Assembly: GCF_025567125.1 (NCBI RefSeq)
Contig: NZ_JAOQJI010000014.1
Span: forward strand, 24,199-88,198
Reading direction: 5' to 3'
Source: Phocaeicola fibrisolvens
GTDB lineage: Bacteria > Bacteroidota > Bacteroidia > Bacteroidales > Bacteroidaceae
Length of the DNA stretch: 64,000 bases
This document shows, piece by piece, positions 18,033-25,249 of this stretch. The translations under genes and the position numbers were made by a program. The notes beneath the pieces were generated by a model, which searched no databases, was not told where the DNA came from, and saw only the letters and a program-made list of their open reading frames with translations. Positions within the stretch are counted from its first letter, which is position 1. Every line of letters begins with the position of its first letter.

Positions 18033-19397
18033 ATGATCAATATAACAGAGGTACTGGAAACCAATAAGATGATAGAGCAGGAAAACCTGGATGTGCGTAC
18101 CATTACGATGGGTATCAACCTGTTGGACTGTGCGGACAGTAACTTGGAGGTGCTTTGTCAGAATATATACAACAAAATTATCGGACTGGCAAAAGACCTG
18201 GTGAAGACGGGAGAGGACATTTCCAAGGAATTTGGAATTCCTATCGTGAACAAGCGTATTTCCATCACACCGATAGCCTTGGTAGGAGGTACGGCTTGCA
18301 AGACGCCGGATGATTATGTGCAGATTGCCAAAACTTTGGACAAGGTGGCCGGAGAACTGGGGGTCAACTTTATCGGCGGTTATTCTGCGATAGTTTCCAA
18401 AGGAATGAGCCGCAGCGACGAGTTGCTGATTCGTTCCATCCCGAAAGCTCTGGCTTGTACGGAGCGCATCTGTAGTTCCGTGAACGTAGGTTCCACCAAG
18501 ACGGGCATCAACATGGATGCGGTGAAACTGATGGGCGAAATCATCAAGGAAACGGCCGAAATGACCAAGGAACGCGATTCGTTGGGTTGTGCCAAACTGG
18601 TGGTGCTCTGTAATGCCCCTGATGACAACCCCTTCATGGCGGGAGCCTTCCATGGTGTATCCGAGCCGGATGCAGTGATTAACGTGGGTGTCAGCGGTCC
18701 GGGCGTGGTGAAATATGCCTTGGAGCAAATCCGCGGAAAGAGTTTCGAAGTGCTTTGTGAAACCATCAAGCGCACGGCGTTCAAGATTACGCGTGTGGGA
18801 CAGCTGGTGGCTCAGGAGGCTTCACGCCGTCTGAATGTGCCGTTCGGTATCATCGACCTATCACTGGCTCCGACGCCGGCGGTGGGCGATAGTGTGGCTG
18901 AAATCCTGCAGGAAATCGGACTGGAATATCCGGGAGCTCCGGGAACGACGGCAGCCTTGGCCTTGCTGAACGACCAGGTGAAGAAGGGAGGCGTGATGGC
19001 GTCTTCGTATGTGGGCGGACTCAGTGGTGCCTTCATTCCAGTCAGTGAAGACCAGGGAATGATTGATGCCGTAGAAGCGGGTGCCCTGACGATTGAGAAA
19101 CTGGAGGCCATGACTTGTGTCTGCTCTGTAGGTCTGGATATGATTGCCATTCCGGGAAGCACGTCTGCTGCTACCATTTCGGGGGTAATCGCCGACGAGG
19201 CAGCCATTGGAATGGTGAACCAGAAGACCACGGCAGTACGTGTGATTCCGGTTATCGGCAAGGAAGTGGGCGAAACAGTGGAATTCGGTGGCTTGCTGGG
19301 ACATGCTCCGGTCATGCCAGTCAACCGTTACAGCTGTGAGGCTTTCGTGAACCGTGGCGGACGGATTCCGGCACCGATTCACAGCTTTAAGAACTGA
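18033..19397 (+). CDS. UPF0210/DUF711 (PFL family) protein
   Basis: A 454-residue cytoplasmic protein of the DUF711/UPF0210 family, distantly similar to glycyl-radical enzymes (the reason for the name PFL family). Recognisable stretches are VRTITMGINLLDCAD, GGTACKTPDDYVQIAK, GGYSAIVSKGMSRSDE and DLSLAPTPAVGDSVAE. The biochemical role is unknown. It is preceded by AGGAGA and coupled to the ACT-domain gene; the ACT domain may regulate it. A strong hairpin terminator follows. The length is normal for the family. Confidence 0.92.
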   Translation: MINITEVLETNKMIEQENLDVRTITMGINLLDCADSNLEVLCQNIYNKIIGLAKDLVKTGEDISKEFGIPIVNKRISITPIALVGGTACKTPDDYVQIAKTLDKVAGELGVNFIGGYSAIVSKGMSRSDELLIRSIPKALACTERICSSVNVGSTKTGINMDAVKLMGEIIKETAEMTKERDSLGCAKLVVLCNAPDDNPFMAGAFHGVSEPDAVINVGVSGPGVVKYALEQIRGKSFEVLCETIKRTAFKITRVGQLVAQEASRRLNVPFGIIDLSLAPTPAVGDSVAEILQEIGLEYPGAPGTTAALALLNDQVKKGGVMASSYVGGLSGAFIPVSEDQGMIDAVEAGALTIEKLEAMTCVCSVGLDMIAIPGSTSAATISGVIADEAAIGMVNQKTTAVRVIPVIGKEVGETVEFGGLLGHAPVMPVNRYSCEAFVNRGGRIPAPIHSFKN

Positions 19398-19425
19398 TAT
19401 TGACATCGAACATAGTATAGAAAAG

Positions 19426-19472
19426 AGGGAGGCTCAGCCGGTTGGACAACCGTTGAGCCTCCCTTTCTCTTA
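19426..19472 (+). terminator. Terminator after the UPF0210 gene
   Basis: GGGAGGCTCA at 19428-19437 pairs with TGAGCCTCCC at 19455-19464, with an inner CGGTTG/CAACCG stem and a pyrimidine-rich tail TTTCTCTT. Confidence 0.8.
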
Positions 19473-19581
19473 TAACCTTAATACGATGGTAATTGTATTT
19501 ACTCTTTTTATATAACAACTTGAGGCGGAAAATGTTTTGCTGGAGGACGGAAAAAGTGCTAGGACACTGCCGGATTTGTGC

Positions 19582-19589
19582 TATCTTTG
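19582..19589 (+). promoter_or_regulatory. -7 promoter box of the helicase gene
   Basis: TATCTTTG, an exact TAnnTTTG match 22 bases before the ATG at 19612. Confidence 0.65.
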
Positions 19590-19611
19590 CGGCAGAAATA
19601 TTTTGACCTGT

Positions 19612-21963
19612 ATGACAGATTATTTGAATGAACTGAATGACAGTCAGCGCGAGGCGGTGATGTACAACGACGGACCCTCCCTGGTGATTGCCGGAGCCGG
19701 TTCCGGAAAGACGCGCGTGCTGACCTACAAGATAGCCTATCTGCTGGACAACGGGTATGAGCCGTGGTCTATTCTGGCATTGACCTTTACCAACAAGGCG
19801 GCCCGCGAGATGAAGGAGCGTATTGCCCGCCAGGTGGGGCCGGAGCGGGCCCGTTATCTCTGGATGGGGACTTTCCATTCCATTTTTTCCCGTATTCTGC
19901 GGGCAGAGGCCGATGCGCTGGGCTTTACGTCCAACTTCACGATTTACGACGCGACGGATTCCAAGAGTCTGGTGAAGGCCATTATCAAGGAAATGAATCT
20001 GGACGACAAGGTGTACAAGCCGGGCATGGTGCAGGGACGCATCAGTCAGGCCAAGAACCACCTGGTGCTGCCGGAGGCATACGCGGCGAATGCAGAGCTG
20101 GTGGAGGCGGACCAGGCGGCAAAGGTGCCGTTGGTGCGGGAAATTTATGCGCGCTACTGGAACCGCTGCCGGCAGAGTGATGCCATGGACTTCGACGACC
20201 TGCTGCTTTATACCTATTTATTGTTTCATACGCGTCCGGACATCTGCGACAAGTATGCGGCACGTTTCCGTTATATTCTGGTGGACGAGTACCAGGACAC
20301 GAACTTTGCCCAGCACAGCATTGTGCTCCAGCTTACGCAGAAACAGCAGTTCGTGTGTGTGGTGGGCGACGATGCACAGAGCATCTATTCCTTCCGTGGG
20401 GCCAACATCGACAACATCCTGAATTTTACCCGTACCTATAAAGATGCCCGTCTGTTCAAGTTGGAACAGAATTACCGTTCCACGCAGACCATTGTCAATG
20501 CGGCCAACAGCCTGATTGCGAAAAACCGTGACCAGATTCGGAAGGATGTCTTTTCGGAAAAAGACAAAGGGGAGCCTATCGGGGTGTTTGCAGCCTACAG
20601 CGACGTGGAAGAAGGAGAGATTGTGGTCAATAAGATTGTGCAGTTGCATGCGAAGGAAGACTATGCCTATCACGACTGTGCCATCCTTTACCGTACGAAT
20701 GCCCAGAGCCGTATCTTCGAAGAGGCGTTGCGCAAGCGCGGTATTCCGTACCGTATCTATGGGGGACTGTCGTTCTACCAGCGCAAGGAAGTGAAAGACG
20801 TCGTGGCTTATTTCCGGATGGTGGTGAATCCGAACGATGAAGAGGCTTTCAAGCGGGTCATCAATTATCCGGCGCGCGGTATCGGGAATACGACGCTGGG
20901 TAAACTGGCGGAGGCTGCCAGCCGTTTTCAGGTGAGTCTGTGGAAGGTGTTGTGCGAACCGCTGAGCTACGGACTGACATTGAACAAGGGTACCCACGCC
21001 AAATTGCAGGGCTTCCGTGACCTGATTGCGGAGTTTGTGAAGATGGCCCAGGAGAAGGATGCCTATACGGTAGGTATGGAACTGGTGCGCCGTTCGGGCA
21101 TCATGGCAGAAGTGTATCAGGACCGCTCGCCCGAGAATCTGAGCCGACAGGAAAACATCGAGGAACTGGTGAACGGTATGCGTGATTTCTGTGAAGGACG
21201 GCAGGAAGAGGGGAATCCTCATCTGCTGCTGGCCGATTACCTGTCGGAGATTGCCCTGCTCACTGATCAGGATGAGGACAAGGGAGAAACGCAGTCGAAG
21301 GTGACACTGATGACCATCCATTCGGCCAAGGGACTGGAGTTCCGCAATGTGTTTGTGGTGGGGATGGAAGAGAACCTGTTCCCCAGTCCGCTGTCGTCGG
21401 CTTCCTATCGGGCGTTGGAAGAAGAACGCCGCCTGTTTTATGTGGCCGTCACCCGGGCGGAAGACCACTGCTACCTGTCGTATGCCAAGAGCCGTTTCAA
21501 GTATGGCAAGATGGAATTCTGCAATCCGAGCCGTTTCCTGAAGGACATCGACGTGCGTTACCTGAAACTGCCGCAGGAGGAACTGATGGCCGGGCGCATC
21601 GAGGAAAAGGCCAGCCGTTTCCGGAAGGAGGCCAGTCGCGCTTCCTACGAACGCGAGCCCCGTGAAAGTGGACCGTCGATGTTCGACGGAGGTCCGATGC
21701 CGGAAGAACCCCATCGTTTTGTGCCTCCTCGCACGTTGCGGCGGATTCCCGAGGCAGCCCCATCGGCTACGCCGTCACGTCCGTCGGCAGGGGGACTGTC
21801 GGCCGGCATGTGGATAGAACACGAACGCTTCGGCAAGGGAGAAGTGACCAAGGTGGAAGGCAGCGGAGACAACTGCAAGGCGACGGTGCAGTTCCAGCAT
21901 GCCGGGGTGAAGCAGCTCTTGCTGAAGTTTGCCCGTTTTAAAGTAATCGATGAAACAAAATAA
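19612..21963 (+). CDS. UvrD/PcrA-type superfamily 1 DNA helicase
   Basis: A 783-residue ATP-dependent 3'-5' DNA helicase acting in nucleotide excision repair, mismatch repair and clearing of protein from DNA. Motifs in order: Q-motif LNDSQREAV, Walker A GAGSGKT (28-34), LTFTNKAAREMKER, DEYQDTN near 222, GDDAQSIYSFRGA, QNYRST, YRTNAQSR, TIHSAKGLEF and VAVTRAE. The C-terminal ~150 residues are charged and end in a small Tudor-like domain (GMWIEHERFGKGEVTKVEG) as in PcrA. The start at 19612 (MTDYLNELNDSQ) fits the family and follows the promoter; the open frame upstream contains the promoter. nspC follows after 12 bases and is probably co-transcribed. Confidence 0.95.
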   Translation: MTDYLNELNDSQREAVMYNDGPSLVIAGAGSGKTRVLTYKIAYLLDNGYEPWSILALTFTNKAAREMKERIARQVGPERARYLWMGTFHSIFSRILRAEADALGFTSNFTIYDATDSKSLVKAIIKEMNLDDKVYKPGMVQGRISQAKNHLVLPEAYAANAELVEADQAAKVPLVREIYARYWNRCRQSDAMDFDDLLLYTYLLFHTRPDICDKYAARFRYILVDEYQDTNFAQHSIVLQLTQKQQFVCVVGDDAQSIYSFRGANIDNILNFTRTYKDARLFKLEQNYRSTQTIVNAANSLIAKNRDQIRKDVFSEKDKGEPIGVFAAYSDVEEGEIVVNKIVQLHAKEDYAYHDCAILYRTNAQSRIFEEALRKRGIPYRIYGGLSFYQRKEVKDVVAYFRMVVNPNDEEAFKRVINYPARGIGNTTLGKLAEAASRFQVSLWKVLCEPLSYGLTLNKGTHAKLQGFRDLIAEFVKMAQEKDAYTVGMELVRRSGIMAEVYQDRSPENLSRQENIEELVNGMRDFCEGRQEEGNPHLLLADYLSEIALLTDQDEDKGETQSKVTLMTIHSAKGLEFRNVFVVGMEENLFPSPLSSASYRALEEERRLFYVAVTRAEDHCYLSYAKSRFKYGKMEFCNPSRFLKDIDVRYLKLPQEELMAGRIEEKASRFRKEASRASYEREPRESGPSMFDGGPMPEEPHRFVPPRTLRRIPEAAPSATPSRPSAGGLSAGMWIEHERFGKGEVTKVEGSGDNCKATVQFQHAGVKQLLLKFARFKVIDETK

Positions 21964-21975
21964 ATAAGAAAGACA

Positions 21976-23142
21976 ATGATAAAAGACTGGGACAAGATAC
22001 CCTCTCCGTGCTATGTCATGGAGGAGGAGTTGCTGAGAAAGAATCTCACACTGATCAAGCACGTGGCCGATACGGCAGGGGTGGAAATCATTCTGGCGTT
22101 TAAAGCTTTCGCCATGTGGAAATCGTTCCCGATTTTCCGGGAATACATCCGTTACACCACGGCCAGTTCCGAATACGAGGCTCGTCTGGCTTTCGAGGAG
22201 TTTGGCAGCAAGGCCCACACGTATTCACCCGCCTATACGGCACAGAATTTTCCGGCTTTCCTGAAATACAGCAGTCACATCACCTTCAACTCGCTGTCGC
22301 AGTACGAACGGTTCTATCCGATGGCCAAGGCGAATCCGGAACCAGTGTCCTGCGGTATCCGCGTCAATCCCGAATATTCGGAAGTGGAGGTGGAACTGTA
22401 TAATCCGTGTGCGCCGGGCACCCGTTTTGGGGTAACGGCCGACCAGTTGCCGGAGCAGTTGCCGGAAGGAATTGAAGGGTTCCACTGTCATTGCCATTGC
22501 GAGTCGAGTTCCTACGAACTGGAACGCACGCTTCAGCACATTGAAGAAAAGTTCAGTCGCTGGTTTCCGCAGTTGAAATGGCTGAATCTGGGAGGAGGCC
22601 ATCTGATGACACGGGCCGATTACGACGTGGACCATCTGATTCGCTTGCTGCAAGGACTGAAGTCGCGCTATCCACATTTGCAGATTATCCTGGAACCGGG
22701 CTCAGCTTTCACCTGGCAGACTGGTCCGCTGGTGGCTTCGGTGGTCGACGTGGTGGAAAACCGGGGCATACGGACAGCCATTCTTGATGTCAGCTTCACC
22801 TGCCACATGCCCGACTGTCTGGAGATGCCTTATCAGCCGCGGGTGCGTGATGCCGAGTCATTGCCTGCCGATGCAGTGAAAACCGCTCCGAAAGAAGCGC
22901 ATGTGTACCGGTTGGGCGGCAACAGTTGCCTGAGTGGTGACTACATGGGCAGTTGGAAGTTCGACCACGAGCTGCAGGTAGGCGAGCGGGTTGTGTTTGA
23001 AGACATGATTCACTATACCATGGTCAAGACGAACATGTTCAACGGCATCCATCATCCGTCGATTGCCATTCTGCATACCGACGGCGAACTGGAAGTGTAT
23101 CGCACTTTCCACTACGAGGATTATCGCGACCGCATGTGTTGA
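21976..23142 (+). CDS. nspC: Carboxynorspermidine decarboxylase
   Basis: A PLP-dependent, alanine-racemase-fold decarboxylase of 388 residues making the last step of norspermidine/spermidine synthesis from the carboxylated precursor. The PLP lysine is in ILAFKAFAM (residue ~41). Further marks are TTASSEYEARLAFEEF, CHCESS (22492-22509), LNLGGGHLM, EPGSAF and CLSGDYMG. The length is typical. It is 12 bases downstream of the helicase gene. A tandem palindrome array begins right after the stop and its last units form a terminator-like hairpin. Confidence 0.93.
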   Translation: MIKDWDKIPSPCYVMEEELLRKNLTLIKHVADTAGVEIILAFKAFAMWKSFPIFREYIRYTTASSEYEARLAFEEFGSKAHTYSPAYTAQNFPAFLKYSSHITFNSLSQYERFYPMAKANPEPVSCGIRVNPEYSEVEVELYNPCAPGTRFGVTADQLPEQLPEGIEGFHCHCHCESSSYELERTLQHIEEKFSRWFPQLKWLNLGGGHLMTRADYDVDHLIRLLQGLKSRYPHLQIILEPGSAFTWQTGPLVASVVDVVENRGIRTAILDVSFTCHMPDCLEMPYQPRVRDAESLPADAVKTAPKEAHVYRLGGNSCLSGDYMGSWKFDHELQVGERVVFEDMIHYTMVKTNMFNGIHHPSIAILHTDGELEVYRTFHYEDYRDRMC

Positions 23143-23154
23143 GAGGACTGTAAA

Positions 23155-23286
23155 AAAACACTTAGACGTTTGTGGGAAAACGCTTAGGCATTTGAAGTAA
23201 AACATCTAAGCGTTTCAATCAAAACTCTTAGGCGTTTGAAGGAAAACTCTTAGGCGTTTCCCTTCAAACGCCTTTACGTTTTTTAG
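23155..23286. repeat. Six-unit tandem palindrome array with 22-bp period
   Basis: Units start with AAAAC at 23155, 23177, 23199, 23221 and 23243, and CAAAC at 23265: exactly 22 bases apart every time. The consensus is AAAACNCTTAGGCGTTT plus five variable bases. AAACGC and GCGTTT are self-complementary, so each unit is a near-palindrome. Neighbouring units also pair, for example AGGCGTTT (23252-23259) with AAACGCCT (23266-23273) around six bases, followed by T. That last hairpin probably ends the nspC transcript. The same family recurs at 39026-39177. Units vary too much and spacers are too short for CRISPR. Confidence 0.85.
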
Positions 23287-23437
23287 TGAGCGTCTTAACT
23301 CTTCTTTTTCTCTACAGAAGTCTTCTGATGTCTTCATTTTCAGATTTTTCTGCATGCGGAAACCGCCTGAAGCGCAGGATGGCTCATGTGGCCGCTGAAG
23401 AAAAATGTCACTTTTTTCAAAAAAAGATGCCCGATAG
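23287..23437. other. Intergenic stretch between palindrome array and tRNA promoter
   Basis: Nothing recognisable. A short open frame runs through it but has no start context or family features. Confidence 0.4.
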
Positions 23438-23469
23438 TTTTGGTAGTTTCAAAAAAACGACTACCTTTG
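23438..23469 (+). promoter_or_regulatory. Complete Bacteroidetes-type promoter of the tRNA cluster
   Basis: TTTTG at 23438-23442, then 19 bases, then TACCTTTG at 23462-23469. Both boxes and the spacing fit the primary sigma factor consensus of this phylum. The first tRNA begins 43 bases downstream. Confidence 0.8.
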
Positions 23470-23511
23470 CACTCGCAATCGGGAAAAATGATGAACGGTT
23501 GCAGAAATGAT

Positions 23512-23584
23512 GCGGAAATAGCTCAGTTGGTAGAGCATAACCTTGCCAAGGTTAGGGTCGCGAGTTCGAGTCTCGTTTTCCGCT
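23512..23584 (+). tRNA. tRNA-Gly (GCC), copy 1
   Basis: 73 bases with a full cloverleaf: acceptor GCGGAAA/TTTCCGC, D arm GCTC/GAGC, anticodon loop TTGCCAA (anticodon GCC), T arm GCGAG-TTCGAGT-CTCGT. The discriminator base is T. No CCA is encoded. It is identical to the copies at 23821, 24024 and 24119. Confidence 0.97.
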
Positions 23585-23617
23585 CAGCGAAAAAGAAAAG
23601 AGTTGCGCTAAGCAAAT

Positions 23618-23698
23618 GCCCAGGTGGCGGAATGGTAGACGCGCACGTTTCAGGTGCGTGTGTCGAGAGGCATGCAGGTTCGAGTCCTGTTCTGGGCA
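23618..23698 (+). tRNA. tRNA-Leu (CAG), copy 1
   Basis: 81 bases with a long variable arm, as expected for tRNA-Leu. Acceptor GCCCAGG/TCTGGGC, anticodon CAG in loop TTTCAGGT, T arm GCAGG-TTCGAGT-CCTGT. The bases directly after the discriminator A are CCA, so this copy happens to carry an encoded CCA end, unlike copy 2. Confidence 0.95.
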
Positions 23699-23726
23699 CC
23701 ATAACAATTCTTTTCTTTTTCTTTTT

Positions 23727-23811
23727 GGAGGAATGGCGGAATTGGTAGACGCGCCACTTTGAGGGGGTGGTGACAGTTTATGTCGTGTGAGTTCGAGTCT
23801 CATTTCCTTCA
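23727..23811 (+). tRNA. tRNA-Leu (GAG)
   Basis: 85 bases. Acceptor GGAGGAA/TTCCTTC (one G-U), anticodon stem CCACT/GGTGG with loop TTGAGGG giving anticodon GAG, a long variable arm and T arm GTGAG-TTCGAGT-CTCAT. Discriminator A. Confidence 0.94.
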
Positions 23812-23820
23812 CATAAAATT

Positions 23821-23893
23821 GCGGAAATAGCTCAGTTGGTAGAGCATAACCTTGCCAAGGTTAGGGTCGCGAGTTCGAGTCTCGTTTTCCGCT
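23821..23893 (+). tRNA. tRNA-Gly (GCC), copy 2
   Basis: Identical in all 73 bases to the copy at 23512. Confidence 0.97.
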
Positions 23894-23933
23894 CAAGCGT
23901 TTTTTTGATGCGCGAAGGTCGAAAGGCCGTAAT

Positions 23934-24014
23934 GCCCAGGTGGCGGAATGGTAGACGCGCACGTTTCAGGTGCGTGTGTCGAGAGGCATGCAGGTTCGAG
24001 TCCTGTTCTGGGCA
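23934..24014 (+). tRNA. tRNA-Leu (CAG), copy 2
   Basis: Identical over the mature tRNA to the copy at 23618, but followed by CTACAC instead of CCA. The ~40-base spacer before it differs in sequence from the spacer before copy 1. Confidence 0.95.
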
Positions 24015-24023
24015 CTACACATT

Positions 24024-24096
24024 GCGGAAATAGCTCAGTTGGTAGAGCATAACCTTGCCAAGGTTAGGGTCGCGAGTTCGAGTCTCGTTTTCCGCT
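24024..24096 (+). tRNA. tRNA-Gly (GCC), copy 3
   Basis: Identical to the copy at 23512; only nine bases separate it from tRNA-Leu copy 2. Confidence 0.97.
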
Positions 24097-24118
24097 CCAA
24101 TTTGTTTACTGAAAATTT

Positions 24119-24191
24119 GCGGAAATAGCTCAGTTGGTAGAGCATAACCTTGCCAAGGTTAGGGTCGCGAGTTCGAGTCTCGTTTTCCGCT
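24119..24191 (+). tRNA. tRNA-Gly (GCC), copy 4
   Basis: Identical to the copy at 23512; the last gene of the cluster. A T-rich stretch after it (24221-24259) may end the transcript. Confidence 0.97.
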
Positions 24192-24265
24192 CGGAGGAGA
24201 AGACAGCGCCAGTTGTTTTCTCTTTTTTTATGTGTTTTTCCTGTGTGGATTTTTTTTGAATATCT

Positions 24266-24298
24266 CTTGCGGGGATTATAAGGAATTTGATATATTTG
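24266..24298 (+). promoter_or_regulatory. Promoter of the small unknown gene and ribE
   Basis: CTTG at 24266-24269, 21 bases, then TATATTTG at 24291-24298, an exact TAnnTTTG match 28 bases before the ATG at 24327. Confidence 0.6.
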
Positions 24299-24326
24299 CG
24301 CCTGCAATCAGAAAAAGGAAAAAGTC

Positions 24327-24539
24327 ATGAAAACGTATGATATTTATTTCTCGGACGGAAGTTCGAGCGACAATAAGGGGTTTTCCATCAAGACACCCGA
24401 AAAGGCTATCCACATGGCAGAGGATATGCTGGTAAAAGGCAACAGTTACATTGATGATTATGCCGGAGGGACAATTTCGGTCGTAGCTTCCGATGGAGAA
24501 GTGGTGTGGAGCAGTCCGATACCTCCCAAAGGAAAGTAA
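24327..24539 (+). CDS. Small protein of 70 residues, unknown
   Basis: A 70-residue acidic, soluble protein (MKTYDIYFSDGSSSDNKGF...) with no signal peptide or membrane span. It has a promoter 28 bases upstream and lies 38 bases before riboflavin synthase. I do not recognise a family. The middle (TPEKAIHMAEDMLVKGNSYIDD) looks like a helix followed by a strand-rich end (ISVVASDGEVVWSS). Promoter, sensible codons and spacing support a real gene; linkage to riboflavin synthesis is not shown. Confidence 0.7.
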   Translation: MKTYDIYFSDGSSSDNKGFSIKTPEKAIHMAEDMLVKGNSYIDDYAGGTISVVASDGEVVWSSPIPPKGK

Positions 24540-24577
24540 AAGCACGTATTAGTATATCATTAAAAACCATAAGATTT

Positions 24578-25183
24578 ATGTTTTCTGGAATAGTAGAAGA
24601 ATATGCGGAAGTGGTCAAGGTGGTAAAGGATCAGGAAAACCTGCACCTGACACTGAAATGTTCGTTTGTAGACGAGTTGAAAATAGACCAGAGTGTGTCC
24701 CACAACGGGGTGTGCCTGACAGTGGTGAGCATTCAGGACGGCACTTATACGGTGACGGCCATGAAGGAAACCATCGAACGTTCCAATATCGGCCTGCTGG
24801 TTCCGGGGGATAAGGTGAACGTGGAACGCAGCATGATGATGAACGGACGGCTGGACGGACACATCGTGCAGGGGCATGTAGACCAGACGGCGGTTTGTAC
24901 GGCCATCGACGATGCACAGGGAAGCTGGTATTTCACGTTCAAGTACGACTTTGACAAGGAAATGGCAAAACGCGGCTATTTTACGGTGGACAAAGGTTCT
25001 GTCACGGTGAACGGGGTGAGCCTGACTGTCTGCAATCCGACGGCCGACAGTTTCCAGGTGGCCATCATTCCTTACACGTATGAGCATACCAACTTCCATA
25101 CCATTAAGGTGGGTAGTGTGGTGAACATCGAATTTGACATTATCGGGAAGTATTTGAGCCGCATGATGCAGCTCACGAAGTAA
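24578..25183 (+). CDS. ribE: Riboflavin synthase, alpha chain
   Basis: Converts two molecules of 6,7-dimethyl-8-ribityllumazine to riboflavin and a pyrimidine by-product. 201 residues with the N-terminus MFSGIVEEYAEV typical of the enzyme (usually M-F-T-G-I-V-E) and two lumazine-binding half-barrels. The first holds SHNGVCLTVVSI and TIERSNIG, the second VTVNGVSLTV and YEHTNF. The start at 24578 matches family N-termini; the open frame upstream overlaps the small gene. No FMN riboswitch is visible before it. A strong terminator follows. Confidence 0.97.
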   Translation: MFSGIVEEYAEVVKVVKDQENLHLTLKCSFVDELKIDQSVSHNGVCLTVVSIQDGTYTVTAMKETIERSNIGLLVPGDKVNVERSMMMNGRLDGHIVQGHVDQTAVCTAIDDAQGSWYFTFKYDFDKEMAKRGYFTVDKGSVTVNGVSLTVCNPTADSFQVAIIPYTYEHTNFHTIKVGSVVNIEFDIIGKYLSRMMQLTK

Positions 25184-25204
25184 TGGCCGGTTGTGTCCGG
25201 CTCT

Positions 25205-25249
25205 CAGGCGCAGTTCTCAGGGGAATCTGGGAGCTGCGCCTGTTTTTTT
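25205..25249 (+). terminator. Terminator after ribE
   Basis: CAGGCGCAG at 25205-25213 pairs with CTGCGCCTG at 25234-25242, extended by TCTCAG/CTGGGA, followed by seven T. It overlaps the last codon of the convergent YihY gene. Confidence 0.85.

Noticed and set aside
20218..21714. A 498-residue open frame on the minus strand opposite the helicase gene
   Set aside because: Antisense shadow; the plus-strand helicase motifs are complete and decisive.
23155..23286. CRISPR array
   Set aside because: Units vary, the free part is only ~5 bases, each unit is a palindrome, and no cas genes are near. The same holds for 39026-39177 and 6186-6269.
23286..23510. A 74-residue frame between the palindrome array and the tRNA genes
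   Set aside because: It covers the tRNA promoter, has no ribosome-binding context and no protein pattern.
23386..24307. Several open frames running through the tRNA cluster (both strands)
   Set aside because: They lie over tRNA genes with full cloverleaf structure and carry no protein features.
24506..24577. Longer riboflavin synthase start
   Set aside because: It overlaps the preceding gene; family members begin M-F-S/T-G-I-V-E, which is at 24578.
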